In this document: one piece after another, positions 28,201-42,219 of the stretch
Numbering within the stretch: position 1 is the stretch's first letter
Layout of the letters: every line of letters begins with the position of its first letter
Assembly: GCA_000181795.3 (NCBI GenBank)
Contig: CM012953.1
Span: forward strand, 7,240,034-7,304,033
Reading direction: 5' to 3'
Source: Trichinella spiralis
Lineage: Eukaryota; Nematoda; Enoplea; Trichinellida; Trichinellidae
DNA: 64,000 nt
Position numbers and translations under genes: made by a program
Notes under the pieces: model-generated
Told to the model about the DNA's origin: nothing
What the model saw: only the letters and a program-made list of their open reading frames with translations
The model's database searches: none

Positions 28201-31200
28201 ACGTGATAATAAGGAAATAATTTATTTGTTCATTTATTATCAACTAAAATATAAAGTAGACATTAAAAAATTAAACTGTAGTAAAGAGTAAATATTTCGC
28301 GCGTAAAATTTTCTTTCTAAAATTAATGCCAATCAATTTAACAACTGTCTGTCGAATTTATTTGTAATCAATCAGTTAATTTTAAGTGTTTAGTTTTTAA
28401 GTAGAGAAATTTTAAATATGCAAAAATGCCAATTTTGATTTGACCAACAAATATGGATTCATCATTTTGGCTTGAAGATGAATATTTTAATAAATGCGTG
28501 TGGACAGTGTTTTTACTTTCTTTCTTTGTCGTCCGTGAATGATTCCATCATCTTCACGGCAATGGTGGCGGAAATGATTTGTTCCGTTATCTGTTTTCCC
28601 ATTTTGGCATGTGCGGATCGAATTTTTTAACCGTCGGTCATCTTCTCTTTAACAGCTGCAAAAATACCATGGAGAATTTGAAATCGCTTTTGAAATTCCT
28701 TTGTTCAGCTTTTCTTCGTTGCCAATTCCTTTAATCAATGCATCTTTAAAGCGGTGTGCGACAACACTGTTCGGCATGTATTATATTAATGCGCAAAGCT
28801 CAGCTGAACTCTGTCATTTTTGCAGAACTTGGCCGTCGGCTGATGATGACTTTTGTTGCTTCAGCGACTGACTAACTAAATCACCAATAATAATTGCTGA
28901 AATGCGGAAAAGTTTGTAATCTGATTAAAATTATTGGACTTTTTCTTGTATGGTATTTTAAGAAAAATCAAGATTGTTCAAGACAATTTATTCCAATGTA
29001 AAACTGTCCGCATCTTGTTGAAATCTTGACTTAACAAGTAACAAAAGTTCCACAGAGGAAAATTTCATTTCTATATGAGCATATTTATTTATTACCGTTT
29101 TGTAAGCGGATGTGAGCAACTATTGTAGCCTATTGTGGTGAAAAGTATATTCAAAAATGTAAAATATGTCCTTTTGATTTTTGTTTGATGGACAAATTTA
29201 ACAAGTTTCATATTAAATACAAGACGAAGAAGAAGTTTATTAAGGCAGGACAAAGAGGTTTTCTGAAAAAAAGCAACCACAATTATATTTGTTTTGAATT
29301 ATCTCAATTTTTATTTAAATTAAAATTGAACTTGTATTTGGATTTGCAAAATCACACCATCTGTTCAAAGATTTGAATAGACTAAATAAAATTTTAATAG
29401 ATGATAAATAACTGTAACAGAATAAGTTGATCACTACGTTATTTAATGCACACAGAGCAGATATTTGCAAATTTATAGTGGAAAGGTTTAAAAATAGAAT
29501 TATCGGTAATGATGAATTGATTACATGGTCACAGATGTTTATTGTTTTATTGTGGCCATTTTTTAGAAGAACAAAGTGCCACGTGCAAACCTGAACATGC
29601 AGCTTAGAATAATCATCTCAGCGCAAGCGCATGTTATTGTATCTGTAAATAAAATTAGCTTCTCGTAAAAGAACAATCACAATTGAATAATTGATTCAAC
29701 ATTTAAAACTGCATCCATTTTGATCAGATATGTTTTATCTTATTTTTCCTTCTTTTTTTTGTTTGCTAAGGATATTGTTGTTGAAAGAAGAAGCAAAAAC
29801 GATGTCCATTTTGTGCATTGTCGTTTTTCAATTTTATAGTTTTTTTTTGAAAGGTTTTCCAAAGCAATTGTTCATAATTTTACAATATAAGGTGGTAAAA
29901 GCGGATCAATTGTCTGAGCCGTCTTCTTTCAGCTTGAGTGGTAGCTTTCGTTTGTTTATTATTATTCCATTCACCCATCCTATGGTTATTGTCATCTCAT
30001 GCGTGTATTGTTCGCATTGTGATTCTCTCGTTTGAAGAGACCGGTTCGCTCTTATATTATCTTAATCTTGCAGCTTTTTTCTACAACTAAGCATACACAC
30101 ACGCATCATGCATACATTCATTTGTACGATTGTATGCTACTGTTTTCATTTACTAAAAAAATATATATATATTTCTTGATAAGTTAATAATAATTAATTT
30201 AAAAACAAAAAACGGAAAACAAGTTTAAAAATTGGATTTTATTGTTCGTTTTATTGTCAATAGTAGTGAAAATTTGAAGTTGCGACATCCTCTGTCAGAA
30301 GCGTTTTGTTTACACCGTAGGTTTGCTTTATAGCAGGTTCGGATGTGTTATTATTGCTGTCTTGCTCATTGCTTTCAATTGTTCGTCACATTGTTGTCTT
30401 CTAACATGGTTTTATAGTAGATTAACAATTTGGGCCTGAAGACCAGATAGATCCGAGTAGCTACTGAGGCGAACAACAATAGCTCCGTCCATGCGCTTTT
30501 ATCGACCCACCAGCTTCTCCACAACAATAGCTTCTCTCTTGAATATGTTATTTAATAATGAATAGAGCTAATGATTTTCTAAACTAGAGTGCTGTGATAG
30601 AAGATTTGTATGTATGATAATAATAATAATAATAATATATGAATATCCGATGCCAGCAGCCGACCACATCGACCAAACCTCTTACTACATCCAAATAATT
30701 TTTGTGCTGCATGCATTTAATTTTATTCTACTTCAAAACTATTATTGCAGCAAATAACTTGTAGATGTTTAACATCATTTGGTCTTTATACTATCTATAT
30801 TTTATCCAGTTCACTAGTATTTTTTATCTATTTTAAATTTTAACAATATTTATTTTGAATATAAATTTAATTATAATATTGTTTTTATGTTGTTTCATTA
30901 TAGTTGTACATTAAATATTTTATTTTAGAAAATTCCAAGAGAACAGTGGATGAGCTAAATTGTCAGGACGGAGGAACACTGTCAGGACACTGAAATTAAA
31001 GAATTCTATTAATCTATCTATTAGCAGTTTTCTGCATTAGTAAGTCATTGCTGTGTATTTAAAAAATACTTATTATTCTGAAAAGATGAAATATTTTTAT
31101 ATAATTTTAAATCACAGTGAAGGAAAATATTCATCTTTAAATTATGAAATTTGAAATTTTTATCAAGTTTAAACAAAATGCTCAAATTTTGCTAATCATT

Positions 31201-34200
31201 CGATTACTCTGTTTCAGATATATCAGTCAAACAGAGGCAATGAAATTAATATTTATTGATGTTATTGTTAATTATTATTGACACTTTTTTATCACTGTGA
31301 TGGATAAGTGGTAGGAGGACAATTTGAGATGCAGTACATAAATGTGTGAAATTAATGACTGAAATATTTTTATCAATAAATGTAACTAACATTTTCATAG
31401 AAAATGAACTTCAAAATTATTATTGCTAATTGTGATTTGTATTCATTAATGCTGTTTAAAAGCACTTTAAAAAGTTTTTTTATGATTTTTGTACAAAAGT
31501 CCTAAATAAGAAGAAAGTGCAAGAAATGATAAAACCAGAAGTAATACTCAGTTTGTTGGATGATAATACTTTTTAAAGCTTAAGTGTTTTTTTTTGTATT
31601 CTTACACGTAGGCAATTTGCAGGAAGGCACATACATTGCATATACTGCATGACTTATTCTTTTTTTAATGTGAATCTCAAAAAACATTTGATTTTGATGT
31701 ATACACTTTTTTGCTTTAAAACGTATAATGTAAGTAAATTGAACACTTCATTTTGCAAAGGGGCTAAGAAAGCCTATTTGAATTTATTTTTATTTATACG
31801 CTTTGTTTAAAATAAATTACTCTAATTTCTATTCTTGTATAAAGCTGTGAAGAACAATAAGTTAATTGCGATAAATGATAATTGTGAAAATTTGACCAAA
31901 CATGGCTGTTTGTTCAGTTTCAAGTCTGAAGCTGAGGCAAATATCACTGATCTCAATTATTTCACTGTCAGGAATCAGTAGAAACTATTTCATGATTATT
32001 TAGTTGCGTATGCATTTTGCTAAATAGAGGTGTTCTTCCAAAGTGTTTTGATGCAGTGTTCAAAAGAATGAAAGTGTTATTGCATGTTTTTTCACCTGCA
32101 CAGAGCTACGCATACAGGGTAAAGACTTATTGTTTTCAAAATTTAAACTTTGCGATATATTTTTTAACTACTTTGGCATGTTGCAATTCCAATTGCGTTT
32201 TCATATGTAACATATTATTAGAATGGCAAACGTTAATGCATTTGCAATTACAGTTGAAAATTTATGCATAAAACTTAAATTACAATAGTACGATAAGTAC
32301 TTTTTAGAACATTTTAAAATTAAAATTTTTATCTTTATGGTACTTCTTTTTTATCATCATCTCATCTGGCAGAAACATGCTTTATATAATCTTCTAGAAA
32401 TAATATCGCAGTTTTAAGGACAACAGAAATGTGTAGATTAAAACTGTGAGTACTTTATAGTGCTTTGAGAAAGTTGCTTGGCAGTGAATAATTTTTAATT
32501 TCTAGTAGCAGGAAAAATTACCGAAAACTGCTTTCTGAAGAGCTATCATAGAAGTAATTGAAGCGCTGTATTTATATACAGTTTTATAAAATTTTAATAT
32601 AAATGTTTTGTAAGTTTTATATTGATATATTTGGAAAGTTGTATTTAAAAAAATTTAGCATATGCTGATAAAAGTATACTATTATTTACAAGTAAAGTGA
32701 ATTATTTTTAATAATCTTTTTATGCTTTGTTTAAAACAATTTGATGTAATGATTTGTTATTTTTATATTTTGTTATGTGAAGATGAAGTGAAATTCTTAA
32801 AAGTAGTCATATTAATGCTAGATGTTGCAGTGTTGTTTTACGTGTGGTTAACTGTTCAATGTTCTATACACACACACGTACATACATATATATATGTATG
32901 TTCAAGTTATTTATTTTTAGAAAGAAAAGAAAAATGAGTATATAAATATCCATACTTGATGTAGTACTTTAGAATATTTAAAAATTTGCCAAACATTTTC
33001 CAATGAGCAAAAACATGTTGATTTTATCATTTGAATAAACGCCGCTTTTTAAATGAAATCAATATGAATTAAATTTGAAATAAAAGCACATTTCGTTTGT
33101 ACATTTGCTCGACATTTGTTAGAATGTATTTTATTTAATAATAAAATTCTTCATTCACTCAGTTTTCAAAAATGAAGTAAACATGAATAGAGAAGCTTGT
33201 AAGCATATATAGTTTTCAACAGATTTATGTTTCATAAAACGTACGTTTGACGTTTGAAGTAATTTTTAAATGTTGCAAATTATTCTCTCTTTTTTTATTT
33301 CTCTTTTCAATATTTTATTTTTAAATTTTCTTTTCATGCGTGAGGTGAATTTTGTGAAACGTGGATGTGATGTAACATATTTTGCAGAAATATTTTTGGT
33401 ATGTTATTGCAGCAAAGGTAGATGTCAATTTTTGCATTGTTCTGCGGATAGCATAATATTTATTTTAACACGTTGAACCGCAAAATTAATTCTCCCACAG
33501 AAAGTCGAGCTGTCTATCGGCTTCGACTGTATTGACATTTGGTTGCGTATTTTATCAACTTCAGCAAAGCTATCAGTTGGTAAAGCAGTCAACGTTTATT
33601 TTTTTTCTTATTTTTTGCAAATAATTTTGGAATAAAAATTTTCCAGCATATTTTAATTTTTTAATCTTTCAAAAAAGATGTGAAATTCAACAGAGAGAAA
33701 ACTACTGAAAAATTCATTCATGGTGCGTTGAAATTAAACAAATATTTTTAATTTTTTAATGCTTCCTTTTTGTATAGTTGTTTTCTTTTAAATTATGAAG
33801 AACTTTGGTAAGATGGAGTTGAATTTTGATATTTTATTTTATTACTTTTTGAAGCATAATTTTCTTACTGAAGCAAAATATTTCATCATTGAATTTGAAA
33901 AATTATTCAGTTTTAATTTAATCAAATACAAATAGATAAATAAGCCGTTCATTTTTGCTCTGAAATTTGCCATTTATATTGCATTATTAATTTTGTAATC
34001 GAACATTTCCAAGTAGAATTGGCGTGTTAAAATTATTCATGCACAGCTAATCATTTTTCACTTTTGCAGTAAAAATGTAAATTATGATTGAAAAGTATAT
34101 GTTTTTTATTGATTGAAAAAATGAATCAATCCATGGGTGCATTTGGTTTTGCCAACCATTTGTTTTTTTAATACATCCAGATTGCATAACGCGACGGGAG

Positions 34201-34860
34201 ATTGCATTTGCTGTAACTGAAGAAGCTAAAAACATTATTATCATTGGAAAATTGATGCATATTTACGAATAACGCTTTTGTACTCTTTTTCTGTCTATCT
34301 ATCGTATCTATATACTATCTTTTTTCATGGAAAAATAATCGTCGAAAAAGATTTTATTTTAAAATTAAAAATATACCTTTAAAAATAATAATAATTCTGA
34401 TTTCTTCGAATAATTCAAAAATTTACTTTTCTGAATCTAATTTTTCACTTTACTATTCCATTTTGCATATGTTAAATTTAAAGAATAGTTCATTTCTTCG
34501 TATTTTTTGTAAAATATTCTCCCGGCACAGTTTGATACTAAAGGTGATTTTTAAAACTTAATTGAAGTTTTCTAGGCATAAATAGCATATTTTTGTGCAT
34601 GCATATCCAACTAAATGCAACCAACTGCAAATTTAAATGACAAAATATTTAAATGTTTATTTTGAAGAATTCTTTTATTGACAGATATGTTTTTCAATTA
34701 AATTGCTGAAACTGAAATATTGCTTACCTGATTTTATTTATTTATTTATACCACGGCGTTGCCGATTTGAGTTTTTCCATTTATTCAATGCTCAACTTGA
34801 TTAATTGAAATATTTTATGCAAATACTTTATCATGTATTTAGAGTGTTTTATTATTTTAT
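19239..34860. other. Gene desert (central part)
   Basis: About 15.6 kb, AT-rich. Slightly GC-richer islands lie near 20400-20740, 21650-22160, 25010-25430, 26930-27330, 28520-28870 and 29910-30060; they could be regulatory. Microsatellites are TA repeats at 24970-24992 and ATA repeats at 30617-30638. No open frame carries a motif I recognise. Confidence 0.45.
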
Positions 34861-34868
34861 CATCTTTT

Positions 34869-34920
34869 CATATTCATCATAATTCAATTCATCATAATTC
34901 ATATTCATCATAATTCAATT
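34869..34920 (+). repeat. 21-bp perfect direct repeat
   Basis: A 21-bp unit beginning CATATTCATCATAATTC occurs at 34869-34889 and again at 34900-34920. The 10-bp spacer, CATCATAATT, is itself part of the unit. Confidence 0.85.
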
Positions 34921-37900
34921 TTGGCTCAACAGAAAATTAGGAATTAATTCATTGCATTTATTTAGGAAATTGAGTAATTAAAAATATATCATTGTTCGCA
35001 TTGCTGAATAATTTTTATATCTAAAAAATTTGGCGCCTTTTTTTGCAAAAGTTATCTGTTAATGCTGAAATTTTTAAGCTGTTTGGAATTTTAGTGAGTT
35101 CATTTTTGAAAACAATAAGCATGCTTATGAATGTTCTTTAATTGAATGAGTAAGAATCAAACCGGCAAAGTTAATATGTTTATTATGCTATATCTGAAGT
35201 AGTTTTAATTTGAAAAACATCGGTTGTGTCAGTTGTTGTTGGGTGCCTTGATCAATTTATAGGTTATAGGTTTTAGACATCGAAGAATTTTAACTGCTTA
35301 TCTGAAAATTCATTTTGATCGTATACTGCATTTTATAGAGTTTTATATTTCAACTTTAAATATTTATTATTGTGCTTGCTTAATTTTTATTACAATAATC
35401 CTGTGAAACCTCCTTTGAATGAATATGCGGTATTACAGTTATATAGTTAAGTTAAATTTAAATTGACGCACTGATTGCAACGTTGCACTTGTCATTGTGA
35501 CGATAATTGAGGAAATGCACTTTCAATATTAAACATTTATTTCTATTGTGTCAAATTTATTTCATTTTTTAAAAATTAATTTTGCAGATGAAAAAGGCAG
35601 TAAAGCAAATAAGAATTTATAAAATTGAAAAAAATAAATTGGTAGCAAATAATTCGATGTTTTATATTAATAAACCTGGGCACATTTATGAATCTGTTGG
35701 ATCATTGTAGCTTGATATATTAGGCACGTTTATATGAGGAACTGTTAAAATAATAATTCAAATCTTTTGTTTTAAATTAATGAAATTAATTTAAAACTTT
35801 TCTGCTGTATTCTGCGAAATGGGAATTGTTTGATTAAAAACCCCAGTAAATGCGGAGATTTGATTTGAAATATTTTTTGTTCGTATTAAAACTTTTATCT
35901 GAATTAGCAATGTATAAATTTGATACGTTTCATGTCCCATTAATATTCAATACCATTTTTAATTTGTATGTTTTGAAATAAAAGCATTTATTAATTAATT
36001 GTGATTGTGATGATTCGGTATACGAGAAAATATGCAAAGTTATCTTATGTTAGCTTAGTTTTTATATAATATTATCAATTAAGTTACCTTTTTGATTTTA
36101 TTTTTCATTTAAAAATTTGTTAAGTCTAATAGTTCTTCTTTATCTTATTATATTCCATTTTAGAATGAACTGGTGGGCGTTATGAAGCATTATTTGGTTG
36201 AACCGATTAGCAGTTTAACATACGTCAAGGGCGATCTGGGATATACTTCTCTGAATAGTTTTCAGCGTCATATCTTTTTTTATTTCGGGGCAATGAATTG
36301 AATATGATGCTATTTCGAAGTGTTTCATTAGTTTTTGTCTGTTATTGTAGAAATAGTTTGTATTTTAAAGTACTTCGCTTTCTATAAAGTAGTAAAGGTC
36401 GCGTATAGCTCTGCTTCTTTGTTAGATCGCATTGATTAACAATCGCTAAGCAATTGTTATATCATTTTTTGGCTAAACTATTTTGCTTTTTATAGCTATC
36501 ACTGCGGAAGAAGAAATCGAATTGAGGTTTTACAGTAGATTTTTGATTGGTGTCGCATTAATGATCAGGTATGTTCTGCTTTTGGGTTATGTTATAGTAC
36601 ATTTAAGAAAACTTCTTTTGTATACCTAAATGCTAGTCATCTTATGCAAAGCTACTTTGTACGTTTTGAAGTAAAATCATGCAATTAAGAAGTAATTGTA
36701 GAAAGTAAAATTCACAATAACACTGATGTAAATATCAGAACAATCACACAACCTGTATCTTAGACAAAATTGGATAATTTAATGAGTAAAGACTACAATT
36801 GATTTTATTTTGCAGATAAGAGACTTAAATTTCAGAGAAACTTCTTATCATTTTTAATAGTTTTTATTTTACTTTACTATTACAAAAATTTTTGATGCAT
36901 CTGAAATTTCTTTAATGAACCTGGGTATTATATATGCTTTGGTGATGCCTTGCCTATTAATTCTAATTATTGGGATTATACTGGCAGGTAATTTTTTATG
37001 CTTGTCACTGATTTCCACTTGATTGCTATTAATTATTTTAAAAGGCTTTATAGCGTGAGAGAGAAAGAAAAATGTGCTATTGATAGCTAATAAATTATTG
37101 CATAATTGCAATATGTTTAATACAGAAATGAATTTAGTCATTTAAGATGATTATAACCGTGAAGAAATTGACATTTAAAATTATAGAGTCAGTTTTATTA
37201 GTTAACTTTTTCTTGTATTTTATATATTTTTTTCACATATCCTTCTTTTGATTACGGTTATATTAAAATCATTAATAATGTTTAGTTATCACTAATAACA
37301 GTTATTTGATACTGCAGGTTACACTTCAAGAGGTTTTTCTTGTTTCAGCTTTAAATTGAATGCATTGTTTATGATGCAAATAACACACATTTGTCGATAT
37401 GAATTTTGGTAATTCTGAGTCATAATTTTGATATTGCACAGGATAAGAATATATAAAAGAAATAAGTTGTTCTTGCAATACCGTTTTCTATATTTCTGTG
37501 TTGATAATTTGTATTGTTTCATGATATAGATCGAGCGTTGTTAGATGCCATGAAGTTTACTTGAAAAATTAATGATTACATATGTAAGTTGTTTTTAATA
37601 TTTTAAGGCATATCTTATAAACTATTCTGTCTTATGATCTAAAGATGGACATACTGTGCATTCTGATAGAATAAACTCAGAATTAAAGGCATTTAAGATA
37701 AAGTAAAGAGTAAACACAATTTATTTGAGAAAAAAGTAGATGTTAAGAAAGAATTGTTTGATTAATTGTTTTATTTTGAAATGATATGATTTGGGAAATC
37801 AACATTATAAAGTATAATGAAGTACATTATACGTGCAGTCGTTCCATTTTTGCATTTTAAAAATATTCTGAAAAATTAATTTTTGATGTTTCATAACAAT

Positions 37901-38187
37901 TTCAAAGAGCATAAATGAATGTTCTGAGTGAAGGATTGAGAAAAATGAATCACTGAATCACAGTCTGGCATGTTGCATTTTATGGTACAATTTGTAGAGT
38001 GGATAATTTGCTATGTACTTTTAAGATATTCTATCATATTTTAACTGTATAGAAATATAGCGTAATTTATGATTTCAGATATCTCTAAAGTTAATCAGCC
38101 TTTACTTATTAATCTTTTTTATGATTTTCTGCCTTTTATATTATAATTAATTTCTGTCAAAATTTTTCTTAGCAATCTTTCCTGCAG
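34921..38187. other. Upstream region of SoxD gene
   Basis: AT-rich. An acceptor-like site (CCATTTTAG) at about 36164 is followed by 47 open codons without a recognisable motif; it might be a noncoding SoxD exon but there is no proof. Otherwise nothing is seen. Confidence 0.4.
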
Positions 38188-38220
38188 TTAAATATCCTTG
38201 ACAACTTGATCGTGTGAAAT
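38185..38220 (+). other. Splice acceptor and 5' UTR of first SoxD coding exon
   Basis: TTTCCTGCAG ends at 38187 and is followed by 33 nt containing an in-frame stop just before the ATG at 38221. The acceptor therefore belongs to a 5' UTR exon: either cis-spliced to a distant leader in the desert, or (if this is a nematode) a spliced-leader trans-splice site. Confidence 0.6.
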
Positions 38221-41200
38221 ATGCTGTCAATTGCTTGTCCTACGCCAACGAGGGTTCATCGGACTCACAATCAAGTTGAAGAAGATCGGCTGCATTTAAT
38301 CTCTGGTTCTTCACCCTCACTTTCTACATCTTCCTGCAGTCCAGTTGACTGCAGCACTGCGTCGTCTTCAACAAGTAATGGTGTGTTGGAAAATGACTCC
38401 TGTTCACCTAAAGCTGCAGTATTGCGAAAGTTGCCTGCCACCACGTCTGGTATCAGCGATGTACGTCACGAAAATATATATCCTGATCTCTTTTTACACA
38501 CCAAACGACAAGGCCTTGTTCCGCTGGTTGATGGGAACTACTTAACTGAGGTGTTGCATTGTTGTTCTGATTGGAAAGAAAGGTTGTCTGTTTTGGATAA
38601 CTTGATTTTACAAGTTGAAGATATTAAAAATAAAATATACGCTGACGCAATTAAAGTTGACACCAACCCTGATTCTGAAACAACATCCGGTGAAGAGCAG
38701 TCAAAAACTGAACATTTACCACATGTCAGAAATATTCAATCACCTTCATCCATGCAAGACGTGAACAGTCGGTCTCCGATGGGAATGGGAATCAACATGA
38801 CGTTACCCAATGTTGTTGGCTCTATTCAAGGACAGGTATTATATTAAGACAGTTTAGTATAATTAAGAATAAAAATAACTGTTAACAAGTAGTTATTTCC
38901 CTTTTTTAAAATGCAGTGCTATTTCTGCAATACAAGTTTTATATTAAAATAAATATAATTTAGACCCATAAATGCATAATATTATAATTAAAAGAATTTC
39001 TTATTGTTAATTAAAATTAAAATGAAGAATTAAAAAAGCATAAGCGCATTTTCATTTTTCAGTGTATTTGTAAAATATTTTCCCGCTACACTTATTTTTG
39101 AGGTTTTTCAAATGACAACTAAACAAGCAGCTATTGAATAGTAATAAATACTAACAATAAAATAACAAAAAACTGTAAAAAATGATAGCAATAAAAGCTT
39201 AGCACAAGCGAAGGTAATGACAAAATTGATTTGAAATCCACTAATATTTTTGTAAGACGTGTTCTGTATATGTTAATCATATTAAATAAATCGTGCAGTT
39301 ATGACTGCTCATATAATCATAAATAAAATATTCGATAATGAAAAGTGAAAAATGTAATTTTCATACTAAAATTATTTTTTTTGAAACTTCTTTCTGAAGT
39401 TTTTTTCTGAATGTTTATTTTTCTGTTAAGACATGTGCAATTGTTCTAATGCATGTTATTAGAATTGCTCAAAGCAGATTTCATATTAATAAGCTCATAC
39501 TAAAATAAGTAAAGAAAATGGTGTTATACTTAAAAGAGATTTCTGAATGCTAATAAACTTAATAAACTTGATTTTTAAAAATTACGGATGGGTGATAGAT
39601 AACTTTATAAGGAATTTTAAAGTAGAAAACTAACTGAGTTTACTTAAAGAAATCACAGTGTACAGTTTCATTCATGATAATGGTTACTTTTATTTTAAGA
39701 TAACTGTGGAAAACGATTGCTCGAATGCAATAGCAAACAGTCATTTCTTTTTCCAAGAGCAGCAACGACTGATGGCAGCAGCTGCAATCTCCAGTTTTCC
39801 TTCATATCCTGTCCATTCGTTAACATCATTGACTACCTTTCCTCCTGCAAATCCATTGATGCTTATTGGTGGTTGTGATCCACTTTTTGCAGCTAGCTTT
39901 GCAAGCACGTTGGCTGCGGCGGCTGCCAATGCAACAACAGGGAATAATTCGTACAAAGCTTCTCAATCTTCATCTGCCAGCAGTGTAACAGCGCCAACAG
40001 TGAATGCTGACTTTCCATTAAATTTAAGCCGACCTAAAGCTCCGGCTTCTTCAAATATTGAAATAAAACGGTACACGTATTGTTAAATATATGTAAAATA
40101 GATGGTATTTAATGATATATAGCTTAAATATTTTGAGCAGAACAGCACGGAAACTTTAGCATAAATAATGAATTGAATAGAAAATATCAGTAATATAAGA
40201 ATACCTATTTATGGATTATATAATAAAATAGTGATTTAAATTATTTCAGAAATGGATCTTTATTAAAAAATCGTTCTTCTGATATTATGAACCAGAATGC
40301 TATTCCGACATGCGCTAATGCTAAGCGCCATTGTGATAACGGTCTCAGTGAGTCACCAAAAGAGCACCTGCTGCTAGTGACTTGCAATGAGAACCAACAT
40401 AACAATGCGCATAAGGTAACTGGGACTAGCTTTGGACAACGAATTGGCTCCAAAACTCCACCCATTAGGCAGGGATTAGTATCCCGCTCTCCAGATCACA
40501 TAAAACGTCCGATGAATGCATTTATGGTTTGGGCGCGTGATGAACGAAGGAAAATGTTGAAGTCTTGCCCAGATATGCACAATAGCAATATTTCAAAAAT
40601 ACTCGGTAAACTCTTCAGTTGCGGTTTTTTCTTATTTCATCAAGTTAAATTTTTATAGGTGAGAGATGGAAGTCTATGAGCAGCGATGAAAAGCAACCTT
40701 ACTATGAAGAGCAGTCGCGTTTGAGCAAATTGCACATGCAGCAGCATCCTAACTATCGTTACAAGTAAAATAATTATTTCATTTACTGATTTTAAAAGTA
40801 GAAGTTTAAAAATTTTAATGTTGAATGTTTTAAAATATATAATAACAGTAGTATCTAAATTTACTTTTGAGTAATATTTTTTGCTTGTCAAGTGTTACTT
40901 CACTTCAGGTTTGAGAACATAATAAATTAATGTAAGCTCAATGATTAAAAAGTTGTTTGTTATTTAGAAACAAACAGTTAAGACTGTTTAGCCAAAAACT
41001 CAATTAAAAACAAATAAATGTTAAAAAACATTTCATGCGCAAAATATATTAAAATTATTTTCATATTAATTAGTGTTTTAATGAATTTATTTGTTATTAG
41101 AATGTTTACATACAAAACATTCTTAAATTTGCATTACACATCTACATTATACAAATATATAAGCTGTAAAATAAAGTGTATGTCAGATTTTATTACAGAG

Positions 41201-41492
41201 TGTGTTTCTTAGGCCAAGGCCAAAACGGACATGCATTGTAGATGGAAAGCGAGTTCGGCTTTCTGAATACAAGCAGCTCTTGCGTACCAAGCAGGCATCT
41301 TGGTCAGCCATGAATGCTGGAATGACTGTGCTGTCTGCAACATCAAATTTAGATGTGTCTGCTTCAGATATTTCTGATACTTCAGAACATGCAAACATTT
41401 ACCAAAGTCAGCTAGTCAGAAATGAAGATTTTAATGAACTACCCGTTAAACGCTCCCCCATGGCTTCTCCAGTTACTTCGGCAAAGCCTTAA
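38221..41492 (+). CDS. soxD (egl-13-like): SoxD-family HMG-box transcription factor (SOX5/6/13, EGL-13 type)
   Basis: Nuclear developmental transcription factor. Coding exons: 38221-38835, 39760-40070, 40250-40605, 40659-40764, 41213-41492. They total 1668 nt, 555 aa, with consistent GT-AG borders and phases. The HMG box starts [19 protein letters not shown] and continues through [19 protein letters not shown] to [15 protein letters not shown]. It is followed by the SoxD-specific [15 protein letters not shown] extension, which places it in group D and not B, C or [20 protein letters not shown] in exon 1 resembles the start of the SOX5/6 coiled coil, but the long Gln-rich zipper of vertebrates is much reduced. 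FPLNLSRPK in exon 2 contains the CtBP-binding PLNLS motif. The C-terminus is short (93 codons in the last exon) and Ser/Asp-rich. The HMG box is split by two introns. Confidence 0.95.
38836..39759 (+). other. SoxD intron 1 (924 nt)
   Basis: Donor GTATTA at 38836; phase 0 requires the acceptor AG at 39758-39759. AT-rich, nothing else seen. Confidence 0.75.
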
Positions 41493-42219
41493 AAGGGAGA
41501 TCTTTGTAAATATATTCATCACCTCAAATTTTTTGTTTTCTCTTTGTTCTAACGCTCTAAAAGGCAACTTATGTAAAAGAAGATGCATTTCTATACTTAT
41601 AACAAACCTGAACGCCATATTCTGTTCTGTTTTTTTGTTTGCTAAATGTTAATAATAATGTGTTTCTGTTTTCTGAAGTGCTTCATTTTAGCAACTGTGT
41701 TTCAATTCAGCTATACGTTTTTTACTACTTGCTTTAGACAGCTAATTTGTGTCATATATTTTTTCATTTATGGTAATATATATTCCTTTATTTATAAAGC
41801 TTCCTTAGAGCCTCACATTATCTTTTGTAAATGTGTAATAGAAACAATGCATGATTATTAAAAAAGCAACATTATAAAGCAAGCATCGTTTCATTTAAAT
41901 AAATCTTACATTCTTTAATTTCTTTGAAATATTATATAATAAGTAATTAACTTATATTTCAGTTGTTATGAAGCTGCGATTTACATTAACAATACTGTTC
42001 GATGGCTATCTGGGTAAAAAAGCTAATGCATAATATTTTTTAATAAAACAAAATTCAGTAGATTCAAAATGTAATTGCATTGCATATTGCAAGCAAATGG
42101 CAATATAAATAAACGCATAACGCTTAATGAACTTTTTTGATAAGTTTTTTCATATAAATTATTTACAAATTCAATTTTCATTAACAAATTATTAACATAT
42201 TTTCAATTTTTATTCAAAA
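41493..42219. other. Convergent intergenic region between SoxD and SAM gene 1
   Basis: Contains the 3' ends of both genes. AATAAA-like words occur near 41898-41905; no other feature is seen. Confidence 0.5.

Noticed and set aside
34860-34920. Repeat-spacer pattern that could suggest a CRISPR-like array
   Set aside because: Only two 21-bp units, with a spacer that is part of the unit; the DNA is eukaryotic and intron-bearing. It is a simple tandem duplication.
36160-36305. Acceptor-like site and 47 open codons upstream of SoxD
   Set aside because: No motif, no good donor at a supported position, and the short ATG frame near the acceptor stops after six codons. Possible UTR exon only.
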